A DNA stretch of 24,584 nucleotides from an uncultured Anaerolineae bacterium (GTDB lineage: Bacteria > Chloroflexota > Anaerolineae > Anaerolineales > Villigracilaceae): positions 1 through 24,584 of the forward strand of contig CAINXK010000496.1 in the NCBI GenBank assembly GCA_903854805.1, written 5' to 3'. The position numbers were made by a program, and so were the translations under genes. Numbering within the stretch: position 1 is the first letter of the stretch; each line of letters opens with the position of its first letter. The notes under the pieces were generated by a model. The model did not search any database. It saw nothing but the letters and a program-made list of their open reading frames with translations, and had not been told where the DNA came from. Below, piece by piece: positions 16,907-24,584 of this stretch.

Positions 16907-18904
16907 ATGAGAGAACTGCCCGCCCGCGACGTCACCATCATAGATAGCTTCTGGTCAGCCCGGTTAGAAATTAACGCCACACGGGCCATTTTTCACCAGT
17001 GGAGCCAGCTGGAAAAAAGTGGCTGCATCGATAACTTCCGGATTGTTGCCGGCGAAAAACAGGGCTTCCGCGAAGGCTGGGTCTTTGCAGATTCAGATGC
17101 CTATAAATGGTTGGATGCGGCAGCGCGAATTTACGCCATATCACCTTCTGATGAACTAAAGCAATTGATGGATGAGCTCATTGCGCTTCTGGCTCGCACT
17201 CAAATGGCGGATGGCTATATTAACACCTATAACCAGTACCATTTCCAGGGTCAACGCTGGGTGAACCTGCAAATTGAGCACGAACTTTACTGCCTCGGAC
17301 ACCTGATCGAGGCGGGTGTTTCACACTTCGAGGCCACTGGCGAGAGCCGTGCCCTCGAGATTGCCAGGCGCGCCGCCGACCTTCTGGTTACCAGCTTCAA
17401 GACTGCCTCACCTGAGCGCACCGAAGGTCACCAGGAAATAGAAATTGCCCTGATGCGGCTATTCATGGCAACCGGCCAAACTGAGTACCTCGATCTGGCT
17501 CAAAACTTTATCGAACTACGCGGGCGGATCCATTTTTTTGCATTGATCGCCCAGCGAGAATATGCCAGCCACCAGGAACGCAAGGCCTATATCAATACAA
17601 AACGCAGCGAATACGCGCTTACGCATCCAGAATATAGCGTATCAAAAATTCCAGCAGATAACGAATCCAAGAACCCACCCTTTTCCAAACTGCGCCGACA
17701 GCTGAATGCCTGGCGTGGATTTTACAATCAACAACACGCCCCGGTCCGTCAACAAACCATCCCGGTCGGTCATTCAGTGCGATACGGCTACTTCCAGACC
17801 GCCACGGCCATGCTCCACCGGCTGAGAGGCGATGCCAGCCTGCTGCCAGCCTTGCAGCAATCCTGGGAACACCTGGTCTGCCGCCGGATGTATGTCACCG
17901 GTGGGATTGGCTCGCTACCTGGGAATGAAGGTTTCGGCTTCGATTATGAACTTGATCCAGAATACGCTTATAACGAGACTTGTGCTGCACTCGCCAGCCT
18001 GTTCTGGAACTGGGAAATGGCACTCGCCACGCGCCAGGCTCAATACAGCGATCTCTTTGAATGGCAGCTGTATAATGCCGCCGCGGTGGGCATGGGCTTG
18101 AATGGCGAAACCTACCTTTACAACAATCCGCTGAGCGTACAGCGTTCGCACAGCGTTACGCGCAAAGCCTGGTATTCTGTGCCGTGTTGCCCTCCCAATC
18201 TCTCGCGGACCTGGGCAAGCCTCGGCAAGTATATTTATTCCCATGCCGAGTCTGACTTGTGGATCCATCAATATTTTGGGAATGAAACAAGCCTTGAAAT
18301 GGAGACCCTGACCACGCGCATCCGGATTGATTCACAGCTGCCCTTCGATGGTTGTGTGACCGTCCAGCTGGACCCCGTTTCTGAAAGCAAGTTTCGCGTC
18401 AATTTACGTATTCCATCCTGGTGCCTGGCTATTCCGGGCGGCTCGCAAGCATCCGGTTGCAAGGTATCGATCAACGGGACGGCCTACCCGTTCCAGACTC
18501 CACCCTACCCGGCCGGCCAGATCGCAAATGGGTTCGACCCGCGCGGCAGCTTCTTCCTGCCAATTTCGCGCAGCTGGAGCCCTGGTGATATGATCAAGAT
18601 GGAATTTGATATGCCGGTTATGCTGCGCCACGCACATCCGAAAGTAAAAAATCACCAGGGCAAAGTTGCCATAACCCGTGGGCCACTCGTCTACTGTCTC
18701 GAAAGTAACGACAATCCGGGTGTGGATATTTTCACGACCAGGATTGATCCGGCCAGCTTGCTTCCGGTCGTGGCCGAGACTGAACTAGGCAGAATCACCA
18801 CCCTGCGCGGAAAATCAGTGCAAGGCCAAGACCTGACCTTCATTCCATATCAAATGTGGGCCAATCGAGGCGCATCTCAGATGACAGTCTGGGTGAATGG
18901 CTGA
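16907..18904 (+). CDS. GH127 beta-L-arabinofuranosidase-like glycosidase
   Basis: GH127 enzymes release beta-linked L-arabinofuranose using a zinc-bound Cys nucleophile, as in Bifidobacterium HypBA1. The 665-residue length fits. The N-terminal part (VTIIDSFWSARLEINAT, then QMADGYINTY) and the (alpha/alpha)6 barrel text are typical. The zinc/catalytic residues are visible: NETC (E357, C359) and VPCCPPN (C427, C428), which correspond to HypBA1 E338, C340, C417 and C418. There is no signal peptide, so it acts on imported fragments. The ribosome site before ATG 16907 is weak. It stands apart from the main cluster with repeat elements upstream. Related GH146 and similar families share the fold, so exact linkage is uncertain. 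Confidence 0.92.
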   Translation: MRELPARDVTIIDSFWSARLEINATRAIFHQWSQLEKSGCIDNFRIVAGEKQGFREGWVFADSDAYKWLDAAARIYAISPSDELKQLMDELIALLARTQMADGYINTYNQYHFQGQRWVNLQIEHELYCLGHLIEAGVSHFEATGESRALEIARRAADLLVTSFKTASPERTEGHQEIEIALMRLFMATGQTEYLDLAQNFIELRGRIHFFALIAQREYASHQERKAYINTKRSEYALTHPEYSVSKIPADNESKNPPFSKLRRQLNAWRGFYNQQHAPVRQQTIPVGHSVRYGYFQTATAMLHRLRGDASLLPALQQSWEHLVCRRMYVTGGIGSLPGNEGFGFDYELDPEYAYNETCAALASLFWNWEMALATRQAQYSDLFEWQLYNAAAVGMGLNGETYLYNNPLSVQRSHSVTRKAWYSVPCCPPNLSRTWASLGKYIYSHAESDLWIHQYFGNETSLEMETLTTRIRIDSQLPFDGCVTVQLDPVSESKFRVNLRIPSWCLAIPGGSQASGCKVSINGTAYPFQTPPYPAGQIANGFDPRGSFFLPISRSWSPGDMIKMEFDMPVMLRHAHPKVKNHQGKVAITRGPLVYCLESNDNPGVDIFTTRIDPASLLPVVAETELGRITTLRGKSVQGQDLTFIPYQMWANRGASQMTVWVNG

Positions 18905-18980
18905 TCAGGCTCATTCAGCGAATGACGTACTCAGCAAATCACTTCATTTTGATCAGATATTTAGGGAAAGTAGCCATTAA

Positions 18981-19955
18981 ATGCCAGGTTATCGACTTCA
19001 GCGCGTCAAGCTGATTTTCAACCCCACCTCAGGGCGCTCTGATTCTTCGCCGACCTTGCTCCAGGAGGTGGTAGCTGAACTTCAGGCTCAAAACTTCATC
19101 CCAGAAGTCTATCTGATTGACCCAGGCGCCAATCTCTTCCAGGTCTTGGACGAAGCGTTCAGACGCCGCATCCGCCTGTTTGTCGTCTGCGGCGGAGATG
19201 GAACCATCGAAATCGTTTCACACTGGATCATCGGGAAAAACGCAGTGCTGGGGATCATTCCGGCCGGTACCCAAAACAATCTGGCCCTCAGCATGGGCAT
19301 ACCGGCCGAGATCAAGGCTGCAGTTGGGCTGCTACGAACCGGGCAGCGCAGCAAAATCGACATCGGTATTGCCAGGGTTGGAGACACCGAAATCCCATTT
19401 CTGGAGGTATGTTCGATTGGGCTTTTTTCGGCGCTGTTTAATTCCGCGGACAGTCTTCAAAAAGGTGATCTGGCCAGTCTGGGAGAAATTCTTTCCACTC
19501 TAGCGTCATTTCCAGTCGCTCATATCCAACTGGCTTTGGACAAAAAACAAACCATCAGCCTGCATGGGCATGTCGCACTGGTAGCCAACCTACCATTTTT
19601 TGGCTTAAATTATCGGCTGACTCCCAACAGCCCCTATGATGACGGTTTGCTGGATATACTGGTTTTTACAGAATTTACCAAGCTGGAATTGGTCGGGAAC
19701 GTGCTCAATCAGGGCGGTGCTGGGGAGGCTGCCTTGGATGAGCGCATCCGCCGTTTTCGGGCGCACAGCCTGGTCATTAGAACTGACCCAGTCATGCCAG
19801 TCCAGGCCGATGATACAGCGCTCGGAAACACACCTGTCCATATAACCACCCAACGCAAGGCTATTACTGTCATGACAGGGTTGCCACCATCACACCAACC
19901 ACGCCTGGGTGGTTTTCTGCGTAACTTGAACATCTTCCGTTTTTTGGGAAAATAA
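18981..19955 (+). CDS. Diacylglycerol kinase / sphingosine kinase family protein
   Basis: This 324-residue cytosolic lipid kinase has the DAGK catalytic signature: KLIFNPTSGRSD near the N terminus, CGGDGTIEIVSHW with G71-T75 as the nucleotide-binding GGDGT, and IIPAGTQNNLALSMGIP. The C-terminal beta-sandwich half follows (NLPFFGLNYRLTPNSPYDDGLLDI). ATG 18981 follows AGGGAAAG at 18963-18970. It would phosphorylate diacylglycerol or a related lipid such as a sphingoid base. A ceramidase-like hydrolase is encoded about 7 kb upstream; a common sphingolipid theme is possible but not supported by operon structure. Confidence 0.9.
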   Translation: MPGYRLQRVKLIFNPTSGRSDSSPTLLQEVVAELQAQNFIPEVYLIDPGANLFQVLDEAFRRRIRLFVVCGGDGTIEIVSHWIIGKNAVLGIIPAGTQNNLALSMGIPAEIKAAVGLLRTGQRSKIDIGIARVGDTEIPFLEVCSIGLFSALFNSADSLQKGDLASLGEILSTLASFPVAHIQLALDKKQTISLHGHVALVANLPFFGLNYRLTPNSPYDDGLLDILVFTEFTKLELVGNVLNQGGAGEAALDERIRRFRAHSLVIRTDPVMPVQADDTALGNTPVHITTQRKAITVMTGLPPSHQPRLGGFLRNLNIFRFLGK

Positions 19956-20088
19956 GCTTCCAGCCGCCAGATGATTGGATCAGCGCTTAGATTACACGCA
20001 TATATTCCAATTACGCGTCTGACGGCCCTTGTGGAAAATCGCAGATAAATCTTTAAGACGCTATTTTTTTGTTCAACCAGGGAAAAGC

Positions 20089-21009
20089 ATGCACAAACTA
20101 CTGCTCCTTACAAAAGACAAGGATCGCGAAGCGTATGGCAGGTATTTACGAGCTGCAGCGCTCCCTGAGCTGGAGATTGCCAGTTCAAGCATGCCAGACA
20201 TTGACCTGGTTTTTGGTGAGCCCAATCTGATCCGTGAGGTTCTACCCGACCTGCCGGCGCTGCGCTGGGCCCAGGCTACCTGGGCCGGCGTGGACCCATT
20301 GCTTGATCCAAGTCTCAGACGTGACTATATCCTGACCAATGCCCGTGGTGTCTTTGGCGGTTTGATGTCAGAATACGTTTTTGGCTATCTGTTAATGCAC
20401 GAACGCAAAATCCTGCAGCGCCTGGCGGCTCAAAAACAATCCCGCTGGGAGCCCAGCCTGACTGGCACGCTGCGAGGCAAAACGATCGGCCTGTTGGGTG
20501 TCGGCTCGATTGGCGCGCACCTGGCCGAAAGCGCCCAACACTTTGGCATGCGAGTGCATGGTTATACCCGCAACAGTGAAACCAGCCCGCAAGTGGACCG
20601 GTATTACCACGGGGCTGAATTATTGTCGTTTGCATCCCAACTGGATGTGCTCGTCAGCACGCTACCCAACACAAATGAAACCAGGAAAATCGTCAGTGCC
20701 AGCCTGCTGGAAGCCCTGCCAGAGCAGGCTATCTTCATCAACGCCGGACGGGGCAGCGCCGTGGATGAAGCCGCCCTGATCGATGCGCTCAAGCGTGGCA
20801 GACTGGCCGGCGCGGTTCTGGATGTTTTTGAACAGGAACCGCTGCCAGCGGAACACCCATTCTGGCAGACAAAAAACTTATTCATCACCAGCCACACCGC
20901 CGCGCCCAGCTTTCCACAGGATATAGCCAGCCTGTTCATTGATAATTATCGTGCCTACATCGAAGGCAAGCCGCTCAAGTATCAAGTGAGTTTTGAATTG
21001 GGGTATTAA
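20089..21009 (+). CDS. D-2-hydroxyacid dehydrogenase (GhrA-like)
   Basis: NAD(P)-dependent D-isomer-specific 2-hydroxyacid dehydrogenase. The open frame extends to a TTG at 20029, but ATG 20089 is preceded by CCAGGGAAAA and begins where homology-like text starts (MHKLLLLTKDKD), giving 306 residues. The Rossmann motif GLLGVGSIGAHLAE and the catalytic triad are visible: Arg in NAGRGSAVDE (R221), Glu in FEQEPL (E250) and His in TSHTAA (H269). Likely substrates are glyoxylate, hydroxypyruvate or another 2-keto acid. It is separated from its neighbours by more than 130 bp on each side, so it may be a single-gene unit. Confidence 0.92.
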   Translation: MHKLLLLTKDKDREAYGRYLRAAALPELEIASSSMPDIDLVFGEPNLIREVLPDLPALRWAQATWAGVDPLLDPSLRRDYILTNARGVFGGLMSEYVFGYLLMHERKILQRLAAQKQSRWEPSLTGTLRGKTIGLLGVGSIGAHLAESAQHFGMRVHGYTRNSETSPQVDRYYHGAELLSFASQLDVLVSTLPNTNETRKIVSASLLEALPEQAIFINAGRGSAVDEAALIDALKRGRLAGAVLDVFEQEPLPAEHPFWQTKNLFITSHTAAPSFPQDIASLFIDNYRAYIEGKPLKYQVSFELGY

Positions 21010-21323
21010 TCATCTCCGGAAAATAAACTTTCATTTCGCGAACAACAAAACACTTCTATAAATCAGAATCCTGCCTGGTTCGTCTCAACGATTTGTTTAG
21101 CGTTTAATTTCTGTGGTCCGGTTCTGCGAGGCTGAATTTTTAGACTGCGAATCAGGAGGTAACTACGCAGCGGGGAGATCCCTTTTCGCAATATCAAATC
21201 CAAACAGCACTTCCCGGGTTTTATACGCTACGTGTCAGACACCTTTCACCCGTATTTTCATACGAATGAAAACTGTAAGCAGACGCCACAACGAGCAATT
21301 CACTTGGATGGCCAGGAGAGAAA
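21010..21323. other. 314-bp intergenic stretch, no gene seen
   Basis: AT-rich at its left end. A small frame (21113-21343) overlaps the next gene's start and has no recognisable domain. A short palindrome (TTTTCAT 21255-21261, ATGAAAA 21266-21272) about 50 bp before the MFS start could be an operator. No convincing promoter hexamers were found. Confidence 0.5.
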
Positions 21324-22535
21324 ATGGGCAACCAGAAATTTAAATTGTATGGCTACCGGTGGGTAGTGTTGGCAGTTTTCATGTTCATTAATTTAACCAT
21401 CCAGATTTTATGGATCGGTTATGCCCCGATCACCGGCCCGGCAGCCAGATTTTATGGCGTCAGTGACCTGCAGATCGGGCTGCTGGCCATGACCTTCATG
21501 ATCGCATTCATTCCATTATCCATCCCCGTCTCATGGGTGATAGATACCTATGGCTTCCGCGTAGCGGTCAGCATTGGGGCGGTTTTAATGGGGATTTTCG
21601 GTTTGGCACGCGGATGGGCAGGAAATCAATACACACTTGTGCTGTGGAGCACCATAGGAATTGCGATTGCCCAACCCTTTCTGCTGAACGCCTGGACCAA
21701 GGTTCCTGCCAATTGGTTTGGGGTCGACGAACGCGCCACGGCTGTTGGCTTGGTGACACTTTCCAGCCTGGTCGGGACTGCGCTTGGCATGGTCCTGACG
21801 CCCATCCTGACCGAAAGCATGTCAATCCCCACCGTTCAATTGATCTATGGCGGCCTGGCGACTTTTTCGTCTGTCTTGTTTATCGCCCTGGCGCGCGAGA
21901 AGCCACCCACGCCACCCTGCCCTGCGGGCGATGAGGTCCGTTCGCTGATGCTCGACGGTCTCAAGCACGCCTTTCAAGTGAAAGCCTTCTGGTTATTTCT
22001 GGTAGTTTTTTTCCTTGCCATGGGCATCTTTAACGGAGTAACCACCTGGGTGGAGGATATCATTCGCCCACGCGGTTTTAGCCCGATTGATGCCGGAACG
22101 GTTGGTGCGCTCATGCTGGTCGGCGGGGTGATCGGCGCTGTGGTGATTCCACCCTTCTCGGATAAACAGCACAAGCGACGCATCTATTTAGTAGTGGGAT
22201 TCTTGTTAGCCATTCCCTGCCTGCTGGTTCTGACGTACGCGACCAGCGCCTGGGTATTGTTTACTTCATCTTTTTTCCTGGGCGTTTGCCTGGTAGGTGT
22301 CAGCCCGATCGGGATCCAATATGCAGCCGAAATTACACATCCCACACCAGAAGGCACTTCCAATGGGCTGATCCAGCTTTTTGGTCAGGCTTCGGTGGTA
22401 TTCGTCTATATCATGGAGGCTACCAAGTCAGCGGATGGGGCTTTTACCCCGGCGCTCCTGCTTGCGGCGGGCTTGCTTGCGATCAGTGTGCTGTTGGCCA
22501 CACAACTGGTTGATCCACACTTCGCCACAGAATAA
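21324..22535 (+). CDS. MFS transporter, FLVCR/DIRC2-like group
   Basis: This 403-residue carrier has about 12 membrane spans. The text RWVVLAVFMFINLTIQILWI and NAWTKVPANWFGVDERATAV is typical of the FLVCR/DIRC2-like MFS branch, which includes haem and organic-cation carriers in animals and many uncharacterised bacterial members. ATG 21324 has a strong AGGAGAG at 21314-21320. It stands alone and converges with pgi. The substrate is not predictable. Confidence 0.88.
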   Translation: MGNQKFKLYGYRWVVLAVFMFINLTIQILWIGYAPITGPAARFYGVSDLQIGLLAMTFMIAFIPLSIPVSWVIDTYGFRVAVSIGAVLMGIFGLARGWAGNQYTLVLWSTIGIAIAQPFLLNAWTKVPANWFGVDERATAVGLVTLSSLVGTALGMVLTPILTESMSIPTVQLIYGGLATFSSVLFIALAREKPPTPPCPAGDEVRSLMLDGLKHAFQVKAFWLFLVVFFLAMGIFNGVTTWVEDIIRPRGFSPIDAGTVGALMLVGGVIGAVVIPPFSDKQHKRRIYLVVGFLLAIPCLLVLTYATSAWVLFTSSFFLGVCLVGVSPIGIQYAAEITHPTPEGTSNGLIQLFGQASVVFVYIMEATKSADGAFTPALLLAAGLLAISVLLATQLVDPHFATE

Positions 22536-22574
22536 TTGTTGCACTGATGTGTAGTAGCTGACCAGCGGATGGGT

Positions 22575-22619
22575 ACAATAATTTTTTTGTGGTTATTTCG
22601 CGCAGCGCGAAATAACCAC
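22575..22619. repeat. T-run plus palindrome element (copy B)
   Basis: ACAATAA and seven T precede a stem of 13-15 bp: GTGGTTATTTCGCGC at 22589-22603 and its reverse complement at 22605-22619. Leader and first ten stem bases match copy A at 16811 with one indel and two changes, while the inner stem differs. The changes are compensated within each stem, so the fold is kept. It lies between the convergent MFS and pgi genes and might serve as a two-way transcription barrier, but the T run is on the wrong side for a standard terminator on the + strand. Confidence 0.75.
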
Positions 22620-22639
22620 CTATGGGCATGCTTCTCGCA

Positions 22640-22679
22640 GGGGCTGCAATCGCATACAGCCCCAACCCAGCCTGGTTGG
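22640..22679. repeat. Two overlapping short hairpins between convergent genes
   Basis: GGGGCTG (22640-22646) pairs with CAGCCCC (22657-22663), and CCAACC (22662-22667) pairs with GGTTGG (22674-22679). The two structures share two bases, so they are mutually exclusive or adjacent. They lie 8 bp beyond the pgi stop on the minus strand and may help end its transcript; neither has a T tail. Confidence 0.45.
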
Positions 22680-22686
22680 CTCAGGT

Positions 22687-24339
22687 TTAAGGGCTTTCGC
22701 CCCTTAAAGATTTGATCGCATTGATCAGGCCGTTTGTGGATGAATCATGGCTGCTTACCGGGCCATTTCCTGCCAACTCCGGCAGGATCTGCTTGGCTAA
22801 CTGCTTGCCCAGTTCAACTCCCATCTGATCGAAGGAATTGATGTTCCAGATCACACCTTGCACAAAGATTTTGTGCTCGTATAGCGCGATCAAACCGCCA
22901 AGCACTTCCGGGGTTAATTTTGGATAGAGGAAGGAATTTGTTGGCCGGTTGCCTGGAAAAGTACGGGCGGGCACGAGAGCCTCGAGCTGCTGGCCTGAAA
23001 TACCTTCTTTTTCCAGTTCGGCACGGGCTTGCTCAGCAGACTTGCCTTTCATCAGGGCTTCGGTCTGAGCCAGGTAGTTAGAGAGCAGAATGGAGTGATG
23101 ATCTCCCAGGGGGTTGTGGCTGACAGCGGCGGCCAGGAAATCACACGGGATCAGCTGAGTACCCTGGTGAATAAGCTGGTAAAAAGCATGCTGACCATTG
23201 GTGCCTGGCTGGCCCCAGATGACTGGCCCAGTTGAATAGTTGACCCACTCACCCTGCCGGGTAACACTCTTTCCGTTGCTTTCCATATCGCCCTGTTGAA
23301 AATAAGCCGGGAAATAGGCCAGATATTGGTCATAAGGCAAAATGGCGTGGGAATGTGCATGAAAAAAATTAGCGTACCAGACACCCAGCAGCCCCATCAT
23401 GACCGGGATATTCCTCTCGAGCGAGGCTGTGCGAAAATGCTGGTCGACCTTGTGCGCGCCAGTCAGCAGCTCTTCAAAACAATCCATGCCCACGTACAGG
23501 GCAATTGAGAGCCCAATCGCAGACCAGAGCGAATAGCGACCGCCAACCCAATCCCAAAATTCAAACATATTACGGGTATCGATCCCAAATTTGCTGACCG
23601 CTTCCGAGTTGGTGGACATGGCGGCAAAATGCTTGGCAACAGCAGCCTCGTCTTGCGCTGCAGCCAGGAACCAGCGCCGCGCCGATTGCGCGTTGGTCAT
23701 GGTTTCCTGGGTGGTAAAGGTTTTTGAAGCCACCAGAAACAGCGTGGTTTCAGGGTTAAGCGACTTAAGGGTCTCTACCAGGTCCGTGCTATCGACATTG
23801 GAAACAAAATGCAAGCGCAAATCATCACGGGCATAAGGCTTTAATGCCTCACAAACCATCTTGGGACCCAGGTCCGATCCGCCAATGCCAATATTAACGA
23901 TATCGGTCATCGGTTTGCCGGTATAACCCTTCCATGCGCCAGAGCGGACAGACTCGCTGAACCTTCGCATGCTGGTCAGCACCCGCTTGATCTCGGGCAT
24001 CACATCCTGCCCGTCGACGTAGATCGGGGTATTCGAGCGATTTCGCAAGGCAATATGCAATACAGCCCGATTTTCAGTGACGTTTATCTTTTGACCGCTG
24101 AACATGGCTTCAATATTTTGAGACAGATCTGCCTGGCGAGCCAGGTCGAACAATAAAGACAAGGTTTTTTCAGCAATACGGTTCTTGGAATAATCGAACA
24201 GAATTTCTCCAAACCGTAAGGAAAAGCGTTCAAAGCGCTGGGGGTCCCGCGCGAAAAGGTCCTTTATCTGCACAGCCTCAATTTCGCGCTGATGCTGGTT
24301 CAATGCCTGCCAGGCTGGTGATTCTTCAAGACGGGACAT
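22687..24339 (-). CDS. pgi: Glucose-6-phosphate isomerase
   Basis: Cytoplasmic isomerase that interconverts glucose-6-phosphate and fructose-6-phosphate. I chose the ATG at 24339-24337, which has AGGAGAA just upstream on the minus strand and gives 550 residues, close to the 549 of E. coli Pgi; the frame extends 17 codons further without support. Active-site residues are in place: [25 protein letters not shown]353 in DMESNGK, H384 in NGQHAFYQ and K512 in VELGKQLA, matching E. coli E355, H386 and K514. It is the only minus-strand gene and would channel glucose-6-phosphate from the neighbouring sugar pathways. Confidence 0.98.
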   Translation of the reverse strand: MSRLEESPAWQALNQHQREIEAVQIKDLFARDPQRFERFSLRFGEILFDYSKNRIAEKTLSLLFDLARQADLSQNIEAMFSGQKINVTENRAVLHIALRNRSNTPIYVDGQDVMPEIKRVLTSMRRFSESVRSGAWKGYTGKPMTDIVNIGIGGSDLGPKMVCEALKPYARDDLRLHFVSNVDSTDLVETLKSLNPETTLFLVASKTFTTQETMTNAQSARRWFLAAAQDEAAVAKHFAAMSTNSEAVSKFGIDTRNMFEFWDWVGGRYSLWSAIGLSIALYVGMDCFEELLTGAHKVDQHFRTASLERNIPVMMGLLGVWYANFFHAHSHAILPYDQYLAYFPAYFQQGDMESNGKSVTRQGEWVNYSTGPVIWGQPGTNGQHAFYQLIHQGTQLIPCDFLAAAVSHNPLGDHHSILLSNYLAQTEALMKGKSAEQARAELEKEGISGQQLEALVPARTFPGNRPTNSFLYPKLTPEVLGGLIALYEHKIFVQGVIWNINSFDQMGVELGKQLAKQILPELAGNGPVSSHDSSTNGLINAIKSLRGESP

Positions 24340-24459
24340 ATATTTTCTCCTATGTGTTCTTTGGGTTGCAAACCAGGTCAGGCCTACCAACCCATCCCCC
24401 TGTCCCTAAACCAAAAACACGGGGTGAAGAGTTTTTTTGGGAAGGCAAACCATCAAATT

Positions 24460-24490
24460 TTAATCGCCCGAGCAGCAGAACCAGAATGGA
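24460..24490 (+). repeat. Copy 2 of the 31-nt intergenic repeat, upstream of pgi
   Basis: Matches 16748-16778 at 29 of 31 positions. A degenerate palindrome follows (GTGGT at 24500-24504, ACCAC at 24525-24529), echoing the outer arm of the 16811 and 22575 elements. The rest of 24340-24584 holds no visible gene; it must carry the pgi promoter on the minus strand, but I could not identify its hexamers. Confidence 0.7.
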
Positions 24491-24584
24491 ATTATATCCG
24501 TGGTTATACCGAAAGACTTTGTTTACCACGCCAGCTGCCCCCAGGGGCCAGTGCGACAGGCTGCCCGATCGCTGCGGCTTCCAC

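Noticed and set aside
20029..20088. TTG start for the hydroxyacid dehydrogenase
   Set aside because: No ribosome site; ATG 20089 has one and fits the family's N terminus.
21113..21343. 76-codon frame before the last MFS gene
   Set aside because: It overlaps the MFS start and its ribosome site and shows no known domain.
24340..24390. Upstream start for pgi
   Set aside because: The shorter form has AGGAGAA at the right distance and matches the family length.

Overview
The window carries protein-coding genes at high density and looks like an uncharacterised environmental bacterium, most plausibly a Chloroflexota (Anaerolineae-like) lineage. That placement is inferred from gene style: a CUT1 sugar ABC system whose second permease has a large extracytoplasmic insert, a single MenA-like/LLM-flavoprotein fusion, GH127 and GH4 enzymes, and moderate GC. 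No rRNA, tRNA, CRISPR array, transposase or phage gene was seen. All genes are on the + strand except pgi at the right end.

Region 1 (1-3392) is a sugar uptake unit: the 3' part of a family-1 solute-binding protein, a strong hairpin with a T tail, then two MalF/MalG-type permeases. No ATPase is encoded here, so a shared MsmK/UgpC-type ATPase elsewhere is likely. Region 2 (3638-13285) is a carbohydrate catabolic cluster: GH1 beta-glycosidase, NAD-dependent GH4 glycosidase, Gfo/Idh/MocA oxidoreductase, ChbG/YdjC-type deacetylase, GPH-type symporter, BadF/N-acetylglucosamine-kinase-type kinase, a short cytoplasmic neutral-ceramidase-like hydrolase and an MFS carrier. Very short gaps and one 4-nt overlap suggest one or two operons. 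The set fits uptake, de-glycosylation, deacylation and phosphorylation of an amino-sugar- or acyl-decorated oligosaccharide, but the substrate cannot be read from the sequence.

Region 3 (13286-16525) has a gene-free stretch with a good sigma-70-type promoter. The promoter drives an unusual fusion of an F420/FMN-type LLM oxidoreductase to a MenA/UbiA-type membrane prenyltransferase, which is translationally coupled to a CPBP (Abi) intramembrane protease. Region 4 (16526-24584) holds a GH127 beta-L-arabinofuranosidase, a diacylglycerol-kinase-family lipid/sphingosine kinase, a D-2-hydroxyacid dehydrogenase, an MFS carrier, and on the opposite strand glucose-6-phosphate isomerase, which would feed released sugar phosphates into glycolysis.

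Intergenic gaps in regions 1, 3 and 4 share a family of diverged repeats: a 70-nt block at 3396 and 16609, a 31-nt block at 16748 and 24460, and T-run-plus-palindrome elements at 16811 and 22575. Together with the LLM-prenyltransferase fusion and the deacylase-rich sugar cluster, these are the most interesting items in the window.
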